Counted from the first letter of the stretch, positions 44,758-54,768 are shown. The stretch: 64,000 nt of DNA from JAUUSJ01 sp964439395 (GCA_964439395.1 CAYTNV010000017.1:10343-74342), one strand, 5' to 3'. The notes: a model not told the origin generated them from the sequence alone. Numbers and translations are program-made.

Positions 44758-47700
44758 TTATTGTAAATAGTCCTCCTCTTCTTGAGATAGATAAGCATTT
44801 CCATCGGAATCCATTTCCCATCCATCCCAAGTTAAACCATTATGCAAATATGGTCGAAAAGATAAACCATTTAAACCGTTTGTATAACGAAAGACATGTG
44901 AATCTAAATCTGCTACAATCGTTCCCTCTGCCGATCCAAGTAACATCATTACATCTGATTTTGGACTTTGAAAAAAGATATTATGCTTAAATAACTTATC
45001 ATCTATTCTTGTCTGATTAAACTCGCTCACTGTATTAAAAACTAAAATGAAGTGATATCCAAGTCTAGGACCTTGCGTCAATATAAATTTAAGGTCATCT
45101 CTCGCATCATATATGAGAGAATCACCATTTTTCTCTTCCTCCTCTTGAGTAGAGTTAAGAATTTTACCTATTCTCGGAATCGTATTCTCCTCTCCTTCTT
45201 TTCTCTCGATTCCAAATGTACCTGAGAACTGAAATACATTACTAGAATTTACACTATTACTGCTTTTATTCTTACTAACTTGTCCATCTAAATAGTTCAT
45301 ATCCATCAATAATGTCTCAAAACCTAATAGAACAAAAAACTTTTTCCTCTCTTCCTTGTTCTCAATTGCCTTTTTCACAGTTTTAATTCTTTCACATATT
45401 TCTTCTAAATCTCTTTTTATCCCTGTGATTTTTTGTTTTATCGGCCTTAACTGAGATAAAATAGAATTTTTCCTTGAACTCCAAATCTCTATTCCATGTC
45501 TTTGCATTCTTAGTGACTCTGTAATACTCATTAAAATCGATGCAACAATCACTTTTTCCTTTTGGGAAGCTACCATCAAGATATTTTCACAAAATCCATC
45601 TACAATTTCTATCGGATAAAGTGGCACCATACGGCGTGGCTCTCCGATAAATAAAATTGTCTCGTCATCATCTACCGATTTTTCTTTCATGTATTTTTCT
45701 ATCATTCCTCTTTTTTGCAAAAATGAGGTATAATTCATGCCATCAATAACCATTGGTTTCTTACTAATATAAGTTAAGGGATCATTTGCATCGTATTTCT
45801 TAGTTGGGCTAAGATATTTCCTTACAGAATCTATCATTTCCTTCTGTTTCTTATAATCATCAGACATATATAATACCTTTGATAAAACTAAATGATTTCC
45901 CCTTTGATCCATCGGCACTCGAACTAATGCATGATACTTTTCAATTTGCTCCATCATGAACCTATCATTATCGCTTGCTGATTTTAAATCCAATGTATCT
46001 TTTATCTCTAAAACCTCCGTCTTCATTGCAATTCTTTGCTGAATCTGTTTTTTAGAAAAATCATTTAGTCCTCTCGTTCCACTCGTAAATCCCTGGCTTG
46101 CAAAAATAAAACGCATTCCAAGAGCTGCTCCCTTTGCCAAAAGAGTCTGCATCTTTATAACATAATTCTCTTTTGCACCGATGGAATCTGCCATAATCTC
46201 TGACATAACAGAAAACTCATCAATAATGACAAAAATTTCTGGCATATATTTTTCTGGTGGAACATCACTAAGTTTCTCCCATCTTCCCTTAAACATATTT
46301 TGTCGTTTTGTCAAAATTTCTGTCAGACGATCAATGATATCATACACAAGCTCTGGAGACTCGTCTAAAATAATATAACGAACATGTGGTGGCATATGTT
46401 TAATATATCGGCTAAACTCTGTCATTTTAAAATCAATCAGCCATATCTCTACATCATCTGGATGTGTACTCTCAATGATTCCTGTGAGCAATGTATGCAA
46501 TAACGTGGATTTACCCGAACGAGATGCTCCACAGATAAAAGAAGCAAAATTTGTATTTTCAAAATCTATATTCAATATCGTTCCATCTGCTTTTATTCCA
46601 TATGGAATATTAACCAAATTTCTTACACCTTTTTGATACTTTGGCCGCAGTGGAATCCCAATTCTTTTTTCATAATCATTGCTTGTATCAACCTTTTTTT
46701 GATTTTCAATATATTTTTTTATAATCTCTTTTGGTAAACTATTGGGAACAGAATACCATTTAAATGGCAAAGTCTTCCCTTCTTTTCCTACCTCTATAAA
46801 GAACCCATCTTTATTACAGTTGATGTTTGTTCCCTCCATCTTTATAAAGTTTAATATTTTAGAATCACTTGAATTTTCATCCGAATTATTATGTGTCAAA
46901 ATAATTGTCACTCTATAATTTTTTGCAATAGCACAAAGCTGTCGAATTTTAGCAACAACATCATTACTATAACCGCTAGGAAAATTATGGAAAATTAAAA
47001 TTCTCCTTTTTTTATGATTTTTCCCAGTAGTAACTGTCTGCATTTCTTCCGTATTGATATCATCTAAAATTCGCTCCATTTTTTTCCCTATCTCTTCTGC
47101 CGAGAGGGGCACAGGATCAAGGAAAGAATTTTCTCCAATTGCAAGCGGTGCCAGACATCCCAATGAACTATTATTATAACGAATCGGATCCATAAGACAA
47201 ATTTGGTCAAATACTTCTCCGCAATATCTCGCTATATTCAATAATAAATTCTGAATTCCCGCCAAAATCTCACTCTCTGTCTCATTAAGATACTCGGCAG
47301 TCACAACACTTCCCGCAGCAACACTTACTCCCACTGGATATCCTAATGTTCTTGTTTTCGCATCAAAAGTCTCCTGTGATACTTTTATCATTTTGGAGCA
47401 TAAACTCTTTGGAACAGGAAGAACTCTACGCAATGTACCTACTGTAAGCTTTTCTGGATACTTTAAATTGCTTTGTATTTTCTCTCCCGTACAAAATCTT
47501 TTCTTATCCTCTATCAATAGCTGGATTAATTTTTTAAACTCTACAGAATCCATATATTTATCCAGTTCTCTTAAAACTCCATCTCGCTCTCGCTTTAAAT
47601 TTTTCTCTGTATTCTGGCTATCTTCCTTAGCCTTTTTCTTTTTTACCTCACACTCCTTCCTTAGTTTGTCATCATTTCTTTTAATATAATTAAGCTGTGC

Positions 47701-48036
47701 TGAGGCTTCTTCATATAGAGAACTTGCATAAGAATCATTTTTCTCCATAATCTGCACACTTAATATGTTTAATTTTTCTTTGTCATAAGGTTTCTCTGTC
47801 CGAACTGGTGATGTCCTATCCATATTCATTTCTGCAACTTTTATAAAAGCATTTAGTTCTTCCCGTCTTTCCTCATTGACTTTTAAACTCTCTTCCAATG
47901 ACCTGTCTAAATCTTCACATTTTCGTTCATACATCTCGGAAAGAGAGTCTTTTTTTTTCTTTAACTGTCTTATTGCTATGTGTTCACTTGTAAACAATTC
48001 AGAAACTTTCTTCCAATATACATCCATTAATCTCAT
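44758..48036 (-). CDS. FtsK/SpoIIIE (EssC-like) ATPase with N-terminal coiled coil
   Basis: A 1092-residue motor. The first 170 residues form charged coiled coil. A central FtsK/SpoIIIE domain has Walker A in FICGASRSGKSTLLHTLL (near 510), Walker B in EIFVIIDEFSVMSE, then ASQGF and QQRIAMKTE sensor regions. A second domain (ENILMVASQKEKVIVASIL) has lost its P-loop. EssC of type VIIb systems has tandem FtsK domains, the later ones often degenerate, but it begins with FHA and membrane segments, which are absent here. Membrane attachment may come from the neighbour at 48055. Probably powers translocation of the small helical proteins. Confidence 0.85.
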   Translation of the reverse strand: MRLMDVYWKKVSELFTSEHIAIRQLKKKKDSLSEMYERKCEDLDRSLEESLKVNEERREELNAFIKVAEMNMDRTSPVRTEKPYDKEKLNILSVQIMEKNDSYASSLYEEASAQLNYIKRNDDKLRKECEVKKKKAKEDSQNTEKNLKRERDGVLRELDKYMDSVEFKKLIQLLIEDKKRFCTGEKIQSNLKYPEKLTVGTLRRVLPVPKSLCSKMIKVSQETFDAKTRTLGYPVGVSVAAGSVVTAEYLNETESEILAGIQNLLLNIARYCGEVFDQICLMDPIRYNNSSLGCLAPLAIGENSFLDPVPLSAEEIGKKMERILDDINTEEMQTVTTGKNHKKRRILIFHNFPSGYSNDVVAKIRQLCAIAKNYRVTIILTHNNSDENSSDSKILNFIKMEGTNINCNKDGFFIEVGKEGKTLPFKWYSVPNSLPKEIIKKYIENQKKVDTSNDYEKRIGIPLRPKYQKGVRNLVNIPYGIKADGTILNIDFENTNFASFICGASRSGKSTLLHTLLTGIIESTHPDDVEIWLIDFKMTEFSRYIKHMPPHVRYIILDESPELVYDIIDRLTEILTKRQNMFKGRWEKLSDVPPEKYMPEIFVIIDEFSVMSEIMADSIGAKENYVIKMQTLLAKGAALGMRFIFASQGFTSGTRGLNDFSKKQIQQRIAMKTEVLEIKDTLDLKSASDNDRFMMEQIEKYHALVRVPMDQRGNHLVLSKVLYMSDDYKKQKEMIDSVRKYLSPTKKYDANDPLTYISKKPMVIDGMNYTSFLQKRGMIEKYMKEKSVDDDETILFIGEPRRMVPLYPIEIVDGFCENILMVASQKEKVIVASILMSITESLRMQRHGIEIWSSRKNSILSQLRPIKQKITGIKRDLEEICERIKTVKKAIENKEERKKFFVLLGFETLLMDMNYLDGQVSKNKSSNSVNSSNVFQFSGTFGIERKEGEENTIPRIGKILNSTQEEEEKNGDSLIYDARDDLKFILTQGPRLGYHFILVFNTVSEFNQTRIDDKLFKHNIFFQSPKSDVMMLLGSAEGTIVADLDSHVFRYTNGLNGLSFRPYLHNGLTWDGWEMDSDGNAYLSQEEEDYLQ

Positions 48037-48054
48037 TGATATAGTTCCTTTCTT

Positions 48055-48930
48055 TTATTTTGTCCAGCTAGTTACATCAACATATTTTCCATTCGGAGCT
48101 GTATACAACATCTGAACTTCTGGATATTGCTCTGTATATCGAACCTTAATCTTTACTTCTGGCTTTGTTCCAGATAGATCTTTTGGAAATTTCATTGTTA
48201 TATTTAATCGAATCGCATTCGATATTGCTCTCGCCAATGCCGTCTGTTCTAAAGGAGTTTCTAAATTTTTACATCTATGTATATTGAAATCATATTCTCC
48301 CTGATTACATGTTATTTTATTGGTATACACCTTAATTCCATACGGAACTTCAATTGTCTTAATATGAGATCTCCTATCTTCTGCCACAATTCTCTTACTA
48401 TACCCTTCTGTCATCCATGAAATTACATCCTGTGCTAATTTACTATTCGCATAGCTGACACTCAATTTCTTGACCTGCTCATCAAATTCTTTCTTGTACT
48501 GATTAATCTGCTGCATCACTGTCTGTTCAATCTGTTTTTTCTTATTCTCCAAATTAGCGTTTTCTTGAGCTATCAATGCATTACAATCATGTATCATTTG
48601 ACTTTCTGCATTCATTTCCAGCGATTTACCCAATCTATATCCCAAAAAACAGCAGCCTCCCCATATAAGCAGTGATACTATTAATGTACCAAAAACATTT
48701 TCTCCATCTCTCATTACCAGTGTATAACCATGACATGCAAAGTATCCTATAACAGCTCCCACAATAACAAATTTATCAATCTTAGAGTCTATTGCAACTG
48801 ATGCTTCCTTTATTTGATTCTCTAAACTATATATCCGATTTTGAGCTTTTAATTCCTCTTTACGTTTTTGTTGTCCCATATCTTCTAGTCTTAATTGTTT
48901 ATACTGTTCTGGAAACATATTTAAATTCAT
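48055..48930 (-). CDS. membrane protein with coiled coils, type VII-like locus
   Basis: A 291-residue protein: an N-terminal coiled coil (to about 45), two membrane segments (about 52-70 and 80-98), a long second coiled coil (105-160) and a C-terminal globular domain (HIKTIEVPYGIKVYTNKI ... VKIRVRYTEQYPEV-like). Both ends should face the same side. Its gene overlaps the lgt stop by four bases and precedes the ATPase gene, so it may be the membrane platform for the motor. No family was recognised. Confidence 0.75.
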   Translation of the reverse strand: MNLNMFPEQYKQLRLEDMGQQKRKEELKAQNRIYSLENQIKEASVAIDSKIDKFVIVGAVIGYFACHGYTLVMRDGENVFGTLIVSLLIWGGCCFLGYRLGKSLEMNAESQMIHDCNALIAQENANLENKKKQIEQTVMQQINQYKKEFDEQVKKLSVSYANSKLAQDVISWMTEGYSKRIVAEDRRSHIKTIEVPYGIKVYTNKITCNQGEYDFNIHRCKNLETPLEQTALARAISNAIRLNITMKFPKDLSGTKPEVKIKVRYTEQYPEVQMLYTAPNGKYVDVTSWTK

Positions 48931-49709
48931 ATTTTTCTCCTCTCTTTCTTCTCTCTTAGCATATCATTTTGTATATTTTTATTTTTTCTGCAATTATTTA
49001 TAGCAACTATCATCCCTCCAAAAAACATCACTATACTTATTATCTGTGAAGTTGAAAAACTTCCCCATATCCCTCTTATCTCATCTCCTCTAAAAAATTC
49101 GATGATAAATCGAAAACTAGAATACAATATCATATAGGTTGCCGTATAAAATCCAAGTTGTCTCGTCTTGCAAACTAACCAAAAAAATAAAAATATAATA
49201 AGACAAAAGGCTGACTCAAAAAACCAAGTCGGGAACACTCTCACTCTCACACCATCTACAATATATAGCACTGAAATCCCACTCTCTTGAATCTTTCCAT
49301 AACAACATCCATTTAAATAACATCCAATTCTTCCTATTGCCTGTCCCAATGGCAGTATGCTAAAAAAAACATCTGTCATCTCTAAAAATATTCTTTTTTG
49401 ACGTTTACAATATACATACAGCCCTATGGTTCCTCCTATACATCCCCCGTAAAACACAAATCCTCCTATGAGAAGATTACATATAAAAGGATATATCGTT
49501 TTTTCTATTGCTCCTATGGCATATAGAAATTTTCCTCCCACTAGGGCAAATACAACAGAAAATGTAAGAGCATGCATAGAATCATAAAAATATATGGTCT
49601 TATATTTATTGGATTGGAGATAGAAAAATACACATCCAAAAAAATCACAAAAAAGAATGAGCTGGAATATATATATGCGACCTCCTAATATACTAATATA
49701 TGGATACAC
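48927..49709 (-). CDS. lgt: prolipoprotein diacylglyceryl transferase-like protein
   Basis: A 260-residue polytopic membrane protein of the Lgt family, which attaches diacylglycerol to the lipobox cysteine of lipoproteins. Motifs: GGFVFYGGCIGGTIG, GQAIGRIGCYLNGCCYG (the Lgt signature region) and FRFIIEFFRGDE. Housekeeping Lgt normally lies elsewhere; here the gene heads the type VII-like operon and overlaps the next gene, so it may be a dedicated copy that lipidates a component or substrate. The start is GTG at 49709 with GAGGG upstream. Sequence is more divergent than typical Lgt. Confidence 0.8.
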   Translation of the reverse strand: MYPYISILGGRIYIFQLILFCDFFGCVFFYLQSNKYKTIYFYDSMHALTFSVVFALVGGKFLYAIGAIEKTIYPFICNLLIGGFVFYGGCIGGTIGLYVYCKRQKRIFLEMTDVFFSILPLGQAIGRIGCYLNGCCYGKIQESGISVLYIVDGVRVRVFPTWFFESAFCLIIFLFFWLVCKTRQLGFYTATYMILYSSFRFIIEFFRGDEIRGIWGSFSTSQIISIVMFFGGMIVAINNCRKNKNIQNDMLREKKERRKI

Positions 49710-49763
49710 TTTCCCTCTTTCTCACTTTCTAAATCTAAAATTCTCAAAACACCAAAACAAAAG

Positions 49764-49799
49764 AACCTTCCAAAAATATCAATCAATTTTTGGAAGGAT
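49764..49799 (-). terminator. leader hairpin/terminator upstream of lgt
   Basis: Minus-strand CCTTCCAAAAAT/ATTTTTGGAAGG stem followed by TTCTTTTG, between the shared-type promoter and the lgt start. It could act as an attenuator or end a short RNA. Confidence 0.75.
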
Positions 49800-49829
49800 T
49801 CTCAAATTCTCTCTTCAATTTTCTTCTAG

Positions 49830-49896
49830 ATTTTATCGTTTTTCGTCGCTAATTTCAATATAAATGTAATAATTGATGAGTAAAATGTAATAATTA
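49830..49896 (-). promoter_or_regulatory. island promoter module 1 (lgt/ATPase operon)
   Basis: TGTAATAATTG (49865-49875) and TGTAATAATTA (49886-49896) stand 21 bases apart; six bases after the first lies the minus-strand -35 TTGAAA (49858-49853), a 17-base spacer and -10 TAAAAT (49835-49830). Same design as modules at 57193, 57668 and 62988. Confidence 0.75.
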
Positions 49897-50003
49897 GCGA
49901 TTTTGAGATAGAAAATATCTCTAATACATCATTCCTATCTATATTCCTAATATTATTATACTTGCCATTATACTAATGCTCAAAATTTCCCCTTTATTAA
50001 ATT

Positions 50004-50110
50004 CGTTCTCGTCACTTCGGCTGCTTTATTCCTATTGTTGCCCAGCGAGCGTAGCCACCACCAAGAACACGTCCATATAGCCAATTCCCCAAATAAAGTC
50101 TTCTAGTATA
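50004..50110 (-). pseudogene. DUF6273 C-terminal remnant
   Basis: One minus-strand frame contains CSWWWLRSLGNNRNKAAEV, matching the SWWWLRSPG...A..V hallmark of the DUF6273 proteins nearby. No start or RPALW ending survives. In the gap 49897-50415 there is also a 35-codon frame (YEQIAKQRTECQKLLGAWMM) near 50135-50240 of unknown origin; nothing else is recognised. Confidence 0.6.
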
Positions 50111-50415
50111 TTACATCATATGTTAAGACATAAATCGCTTTTTATCACTCATCATCCATGCCCCTAATAATTTTTGACATTCTGTTCTTTGCTTTGCTAT
50201 CTGCTCATATGCTTTTGTTATAATTGTCAATTCACTTTCTTTTTTTCTTTACATTCTTTTTTTCCAATGCACTCGAGTCCTGCTTCGCAGGACCCCAGAT
50301 TGCCGCCCTTCTGTTTCTTTTCCATCCCACAAAAAACTTCTTCTGCCGAAAGGATGTGGGAAGATGGCAAGTGCAAAGCACTTGCGAGAAAGTCAGCATA
50401 CGCTGACTTAAAGAT

Positions 50416-51978
50416 TTAAGATTCCAGATTCACCCACAAAGCGGGACGTACCGAAAACTCAATGTTTACATAGAGACCAAGTTGATTGATATAGCCGTCC
50501 GAACTCACAAAGGCTGCACTATAACTAGAGTCGCCCGGCGAGCGCAGCCTCCACCAAGAGCCGATGGCTCTTGCCTCGTCATTCTCAAAATACTTCTCTG
50601 CCTCGTCAATACTTAGAAGAAAGATTTTATCTGTCGTATCTCTTCCTCCCTCTGTACCATATTTTGGATTGTCATCATTTTTCACAGCAGTCTCACAAAT
50701 TTGATTTTTTTCTGCCTCAGTAAAAGAATCATGATAAAACTCTTCGTTTAACCACTCTCTGAGAGTACAATCTTCCCATGTGATATCTGTCCACTCAACA
50801 TGATATGCTCTCTCTCCGACAGATTCTTTTGTGAGGAGTAATGCTTTCTCATCTTCCTTATCCAACACAATCCACTCTCTATTCTCTTTTCCAAAGGTCA
50901 CCGTATCACCGATGGAAACATTACTATCAAACGATAATACATCTTCCGAAGTTTTCTCTTCTTTAGAAACCACATTATTTGTATCACTATTTCTTGCTGT
51001 TCCTGAGTTTTGGGACATGCTCGACAACCCAATTCCCACAAATATTACTAAAACAACTGCCACGATTGCTGCTATCCCACCGACATTCGTCTTTTTCACA
51101 TTGTCTGCTATATTTGGGCTCGACATTCCATTACCCGAAACTCCTCCAAAACTTTGTCCATCTCTATTACTATTGTTTCCTTTTGGAGTTGAATTCGCCC
51201 TTGAATGAGCAGAAGCACTGCTCTGATTCGTTGTTTGATTTTTATTCTGCGTATTTGCCGAGTAATTTGAATGACTAGTATTTTGCGAAGCATTTTTAGA
51301 TTTCTTAGCTTGCACAAATTCCATAATAACAGCTAAAGTATCTCCTCCCTTTACCTTTTCTCCCACTCCTGCAATTGTAACAATTCTTCCATTCTGTGAA
51401 GCAACAATATCCATTACCTTTTTTGAGGGAGATATTTTAACAGTAAGAATAACATCTCCTCTGGATACCAATTTACCTACTGCCACATGTACTTTCACTA
51501 CTTCACTTGCCGTTGGAATAGACAAAGTAATAGCTCTATGATCATTTAGAGATGTTTTAGGAGAACTACTCATATTATTCGCTTTATTCTTTGAAGTTGC
51601 TCCCTGTGTTTTCTTTGTACTTTTTGAGAAGTTTTCCCCGTTCATAATATCATCATAGCTTTCTTCCCAATCTCCCAGTATCATAAATGATATGATTATT
51701 TTTTGAATTGCTTTCTCCGCAAATCCCTCTTCTGTCTCCAACTGATTTTTCATTCTACCTATGATTTGTTTTTTTTCACTTAGTTTTACATCCTTCTTTC
51801 CAAGAAATTGTAAATGCATCTCTTTTTCCATAACTCGCTTCAGCCAATTACATTCTGGCTTATATTCTGATGCCAAATCTTGTAAAATGGAACAAAATTT
51901 TTTACTGTCTTCTTTCTTAGACAAATCTATATCCATTCCTTTTACCTGCTTTAATGTGGTATAAAATTTTTCCATCAT
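50416..51978 (-). CDS. shared-N-domain protein with biotinyl-lipoyl-like, membrane and DUF6273 domains
   Basis: A 520-residue protein with the most complete layout of the family. Residues 1-113: shared helical domain. About 148-232: a barrel-sandwich domain like biotinyl/lipoyl or HlyD hammerheads (VKVHVAVGKLVSRGDVILTV, GRIVTIAGVGEKVKGGDTL) lacking the modified lysine motif. A Gln/Asn/Ser-rich linker, one membrane segment (about 305-323), then an external DUF6273 domain (VTFGKENREWIVLDK, WWRLRSPGDSSYSA, VRPALWVNLE). Function unknown; it may present a lectin-like domain on the surface. Confidence 0.8.
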   Translation of the reverse strand: MMEKFYTTLKQVKGMDIDLSKKEDSKKFCSILQDLASEYKPECNWLKRVMEKEMHLQFLGKKDVKLSEKKQIIGRMKNQLETEEGFAEKAIQKIIISFMILGDWEESYDDIMNGENFSKSTKKTQGATSKNKANNMSSSPKTSLNDHRAITLSIPTASEVVKVHVAVGKLVSRGDVILTVKISPSKKVMDIVASQNGRIVTIAGVGEKVKGGDTLAVIMEFVQAKKSKNASQNTSHSNYSANTQNKNQTTNQSSASAHSRANSTPKGNNSNRDGQSFGGVSGNGMSSPNIADNVKKTNVGGIAAIVAVVLVIFVGIGLSSMSQNSGTARNSDTNNVVSKEEKTSEDVLSFDSNVSIGDTVTFGKENREWIVLDKEDEKALLLTKESVGERAYHVEWTDITWEDCTLREWLNEEFYHDSFTEAEKNQICETAVKNDDNPKYGTEGGRDTTDKIFLLSIDEAEKYFENDEARAIGSWWRLRSPGDSSYSAAFVSSDGYINQLGLYVNIEFSVRPALWVNLES

Positions 51979-52064
51979 TTATTTTTATCCTTTCATTTTA
52001 TCTAGCACATCTGAGATATGTTTAATATTTTATCATTCAAACTAGAAGCTCCACTCACCACCTA

Positions 52065-53285
52065 TTAGGATTCTATATCGAACCACAAAGCTGGGCGTAT
52101 AGCTCTCTTGGAATATGTAGCAATACCATTTGGAAGAATAACACCGTCTAAATTCACAACGGTTGCACTAAGACTACAATAACCTGGTGAACGTAACCAC
52201 CACCAAGAATCGATTGCCCTCACTTTATTACTCCCCAAATACTTCTCCACCTCATCTATACTCAAGAGAAATATTTTATCCATCGTGTCATTTCCTCCCC
52301 ATGTGCCATATTTTGGATTACTAAAATTCTTCACTTTCATTTCACAAATTTGACGTTTTTCTCTCTCGTAAAAAAAATCACCATAAAAATCTTCATTCAG
52401 CCATTTTCTAAGACTGCATTCTTCCCATGTAATATTCTTTTTCCCCCATGTGATATTTATTTCTTCGCTATGATATGACCCCTTTCCAACAGATTTTTTT
52501 GCCAAAATTAATACTTTTCCTTCCTTTTTATCTAACACAATCCATTCTCTATTGTATTTGCCAAATTTTATCACATTACCAACTTGAACTTTTTCAGTCC
52601 TTCTCACTGATTTTAGCTTTTTTTCTAGCTCATTAATTCTATTCTGATTATATTTTAACTCTGTTTTTAATTTTTTAATTATATTCTCGTTATACTCTAA
52701 CTCTTCCAGTGCTTTTACCAGCTGCTGAAATTGTCTCATATATTCCAAACCCAATTTATCTTTCAAGTCATTTTCTTTATCACCTTTTTCTGCTCTATTC
52801 CACCAATAATATGCCTTGTCAAAATCTTGCTCTAAAATCCCATCAAAATAGAGTTTTCCCAATTCATACTGTGCTTTTGGATTTCCCATCTGAGCTGCCT
52901 GCTGCAAATATTGAATCAAAATATTCCTTTGATATATCTCATAAAGGCTTTCCTTATCGTAATAATCCTTCTCATCCCAATCACTTATTATAGTAAGCGA
53001 AGTAATTATTTCTTCCGCCGCCTTCTCTCCATATCCTTCTTCTATCTCCAATCGTTTTCTCACTCTACCTACAATCTGCTTTTTTTCACTGAGATTAACA
53101 TCCTTTTTATCTACAAATTCTAAATAAATTCCATTCTCTAAAGCCCTCTTTAACCATCTGATTTCTGGTACGTATTCTGGAGCTAAATCCTGCAAGATGG
53201 CACAGAATTTATTCCTATCTTTCATACTAGAGAGAGATAATTCCATTTTCTTCACTTGTCTTAATGCCCTATAAAAATTCTCCAT
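52065..53285 (-). CDS. shared-N-domain protein with Sel1-like repeat and DUF6273 domain
   Basis: A 406-residue relative of the protein at 28830 with the same order: shared helical domain (1-112), Sel1-like repeat (MGNPKAQYELGKLYFDGILE), a charged coiled coil (about 185-225) and DUF6273 (VIKFGKYNREWIVLDKK, CSLRKWLNEDFYGDF, WWWLRSPGYCSLSATVV, IRPALWFDIE). No membrane segment. The two proteins are most different in the DUF6273 loop between the WWLRSPG turn and RPALW. One TGTAATAATTG lies upstream at 53337, but the associated promoter is weak. Confidence 0.8.
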   Translation of the reverse strand: MENFYRALRQVKKMELSLSSMKDRNKFCAILQDLAPEYVPEIRWLKRALENGIYLEFVDKKDVNLSEKKQIVGRVRKRLEIEEGYGEKAAEEIITSLTIISDWDEKDYYDKESLYEIYQRNILIQYLQQAAQMGNPKAQYELGKLYFDGILEQDFDKAYYWWNRAEKGDKENDLKDKLGLEYMRQFQQLVKALEELEYNENIIKKLKTELKYNQNRINELEKKLKSVRRTEKVQVGNVIKFGKYNREWIVLDKKEGKVLILAKKSVGKGSYHSEEINITWGKKNITWEECSLRKWLNEDFYGDFFYEREKRQICEMKVKNFSNPKYGTWGGNDTMDKIFLLSIDEVEKYLGSNKVRAIDSWWWLRSPGYCSLSATVVNLDGVILPNGIATYSKRAIRPALWFDIES

Positions 53286-53382
53286 ATTTTAACTCCTGTA
53301 TTTTAGATTATTTTTTTATAAATTAATCAATCCTATTGTAATAATTGATAATTTATGTATAAATTCCTCTGAAAATATAGAT

Positions 53383-54768
53383 TTATTCGCTTATCTTCAC
53401 CCATAGGGATGGGCGCACCGCGCAATAACACTCAACGTAAGTTCCATAATATGTTCCTTCCATAAAATCTCCATCTGAAAAAACAACTTTAGCTCCTTTA
53501 CTTGTAGCTCCAGGTGAACGTAACCACCATGTTCTTCCTATGCTTCTATCCAAATCAGAACTAAAATATTTTTTAGCTTCTTTCAGACTTAACAAAAATA
53601 TCTTATCTTCTGTATCATTTCCTGCATCTATTCCATATTCAGGATCGCTTATATTACTCAGTTTTTGTTTTCTAATTAACTTCTTCTCTGCACCTGAAAA
53701 TTTTTCATCGTAAAAATCTTCATTTAACCATTTTCGCAAGCTACAATTTTCCCAGGTAATACTTTCTCTTGTTTCATGATATGGTTGATTTCCAACTGAA
53801 TACTTTGTAATTAATAAAACCTTTTTCTCCTTTTTACTTAGCACTCTCCACTCTAACTCTGTTTCATTATCATTACTTTCATGACCAAAACTTACAATAT
53901 CTCCCTCCTGAGCATTCGCTATTGCTTCCTTTTCCTCTTGTGCCTTTTTCTTCTCTTTTTCTGTTTCCGACATTTCTGTGCCTATATTAACATTGGAACC
54001 TGAATCACCTACGAGCAGACTTCCCCAAACACCCACCATTATCACTATTACTGCTATCACTATCATTGCCACTAAATCCCCTGACATATCTAAGAGACCT
54101 GTTTTCACTGAAGATGAGACAGATTGATAAGAAGTTTTCTGAGTTTGAGTTGAATTTTGCGTTGTTGCCGATTGATTCCCACCTGTCTTAGAAACATATG
54201 TATTATTGAAGTTTTGCCCTGTCTGTGCTGTATTACTCTTTTGCTGTGCAGTATATGTATTTGTACTGGAAGCTTGTACATTGCTTTTCTGATTATTAGC
54301 ACTCGATTTTGAATTAATATTTTTCTTATTTACATTCTTTGGATGGTTTTTTCTTGAGGTTTGAGACGATTTTGTTGTTTTTATATTCTCTGAATTTTTT
54401 GCCGCATTGTTTGATGCCTCATAAAGTTCATTATTACGATAACTTTCTTTCCAGTCACCAATTACCATAAGTGCCGAAATCATCTTTTCAACCGCTTTCT
54501 CTCCAAAGCCTTCCTCTATCTCTAATCGCTTTTTTACCCTTCCTATAATCTGCTTTTTTTCACTAAAACTTGCTCCTTCTTTGTCAATAAACTCTAAATG
54601 AATATCCTTTTCCAAAATACGTTTTAACCAGATACATTCTGGAACATAATCAGGTGCTAAATCCTGTAAGATGGAACAGAATCTCTTTTTATCTACATTC
54701 GTAGAAAGTGGTGAAAGAGAGATTTTCATTTTTTTTACTTGTTCTAATGCATCATAAAAATTTTTCAT
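53383..54768 (-). CDS. shared-N-domain membrane protein with DUF6273 domain
   Basis: A 461-residue protein: shared helical domain (1-113; LQDLAPDYVPECIWLKRILE, EEGFGEKAVEKMI), a long Asn/Gln/Ser/Thr-rich linker (125-225), one membrane segment (about 231-251), a charged stretch and an external DUF6273 domain (CSLRKWLNEDFYDEKF, TWWLRSPGATSKGAKVV, VRPSLWVKISE). It lacks the biotinyl-lipoyl-like module of the paralogue at 50416. The function is unknown. Confidence 0.8.
   Translation of the reverse strand: MKNFYDALEQVKKMKISLSPLSTNVDKKRFCSILQDLAPDYVPECIWLKRILEKDIHLEFIDKEGASFSEKKQIIGRVKKRLEIEEGFGEKAVEKMISALMVIGDWKESYRNNELYEASNNAAKNSENIKTTKSSQTSRKNHPKNVNKKNINSKSSANNQKSNVQASSTNTYTAQQKSNTAQTGQNFNNTYVSKTGGNQSATTQNSTQTQKTSYQSVSSSVKTGLLDMSGDLVAMIVIAVIVIMVGVWGSLLVGDSGSNVNIGTEMSETEKEKKKAQEEKEAIANAQEGDIVSFGHESNDNETELEWRVLSKKEKKVLLITKYSVGNQPYHETRESITWENCSLRKWLNEDFYDEKFSGAEKKLIRKQKLSNISDPEYGIDAGNDTEDKIFLLSLKEAKKYFSSDLDRSIGRTWWLRSPGATSKGAKVVFSDGDFMEGTYYGTYVECYCAVRPSLWVKISE

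Noticed and set aside
53300..53347. A fifth island promoter before the gene at 53285
   Set aside because: One TGTAATAATTG and a TTGATT at the right distance are present, but the -10 is poor and the start point would lie nearly on the ribosome site.
54105..54302. Basic 65-codon frame on the same strand inside the gene at 53383
   Set aside because: It is an out-of-frame reading of the Asn/Gln-rich linker.
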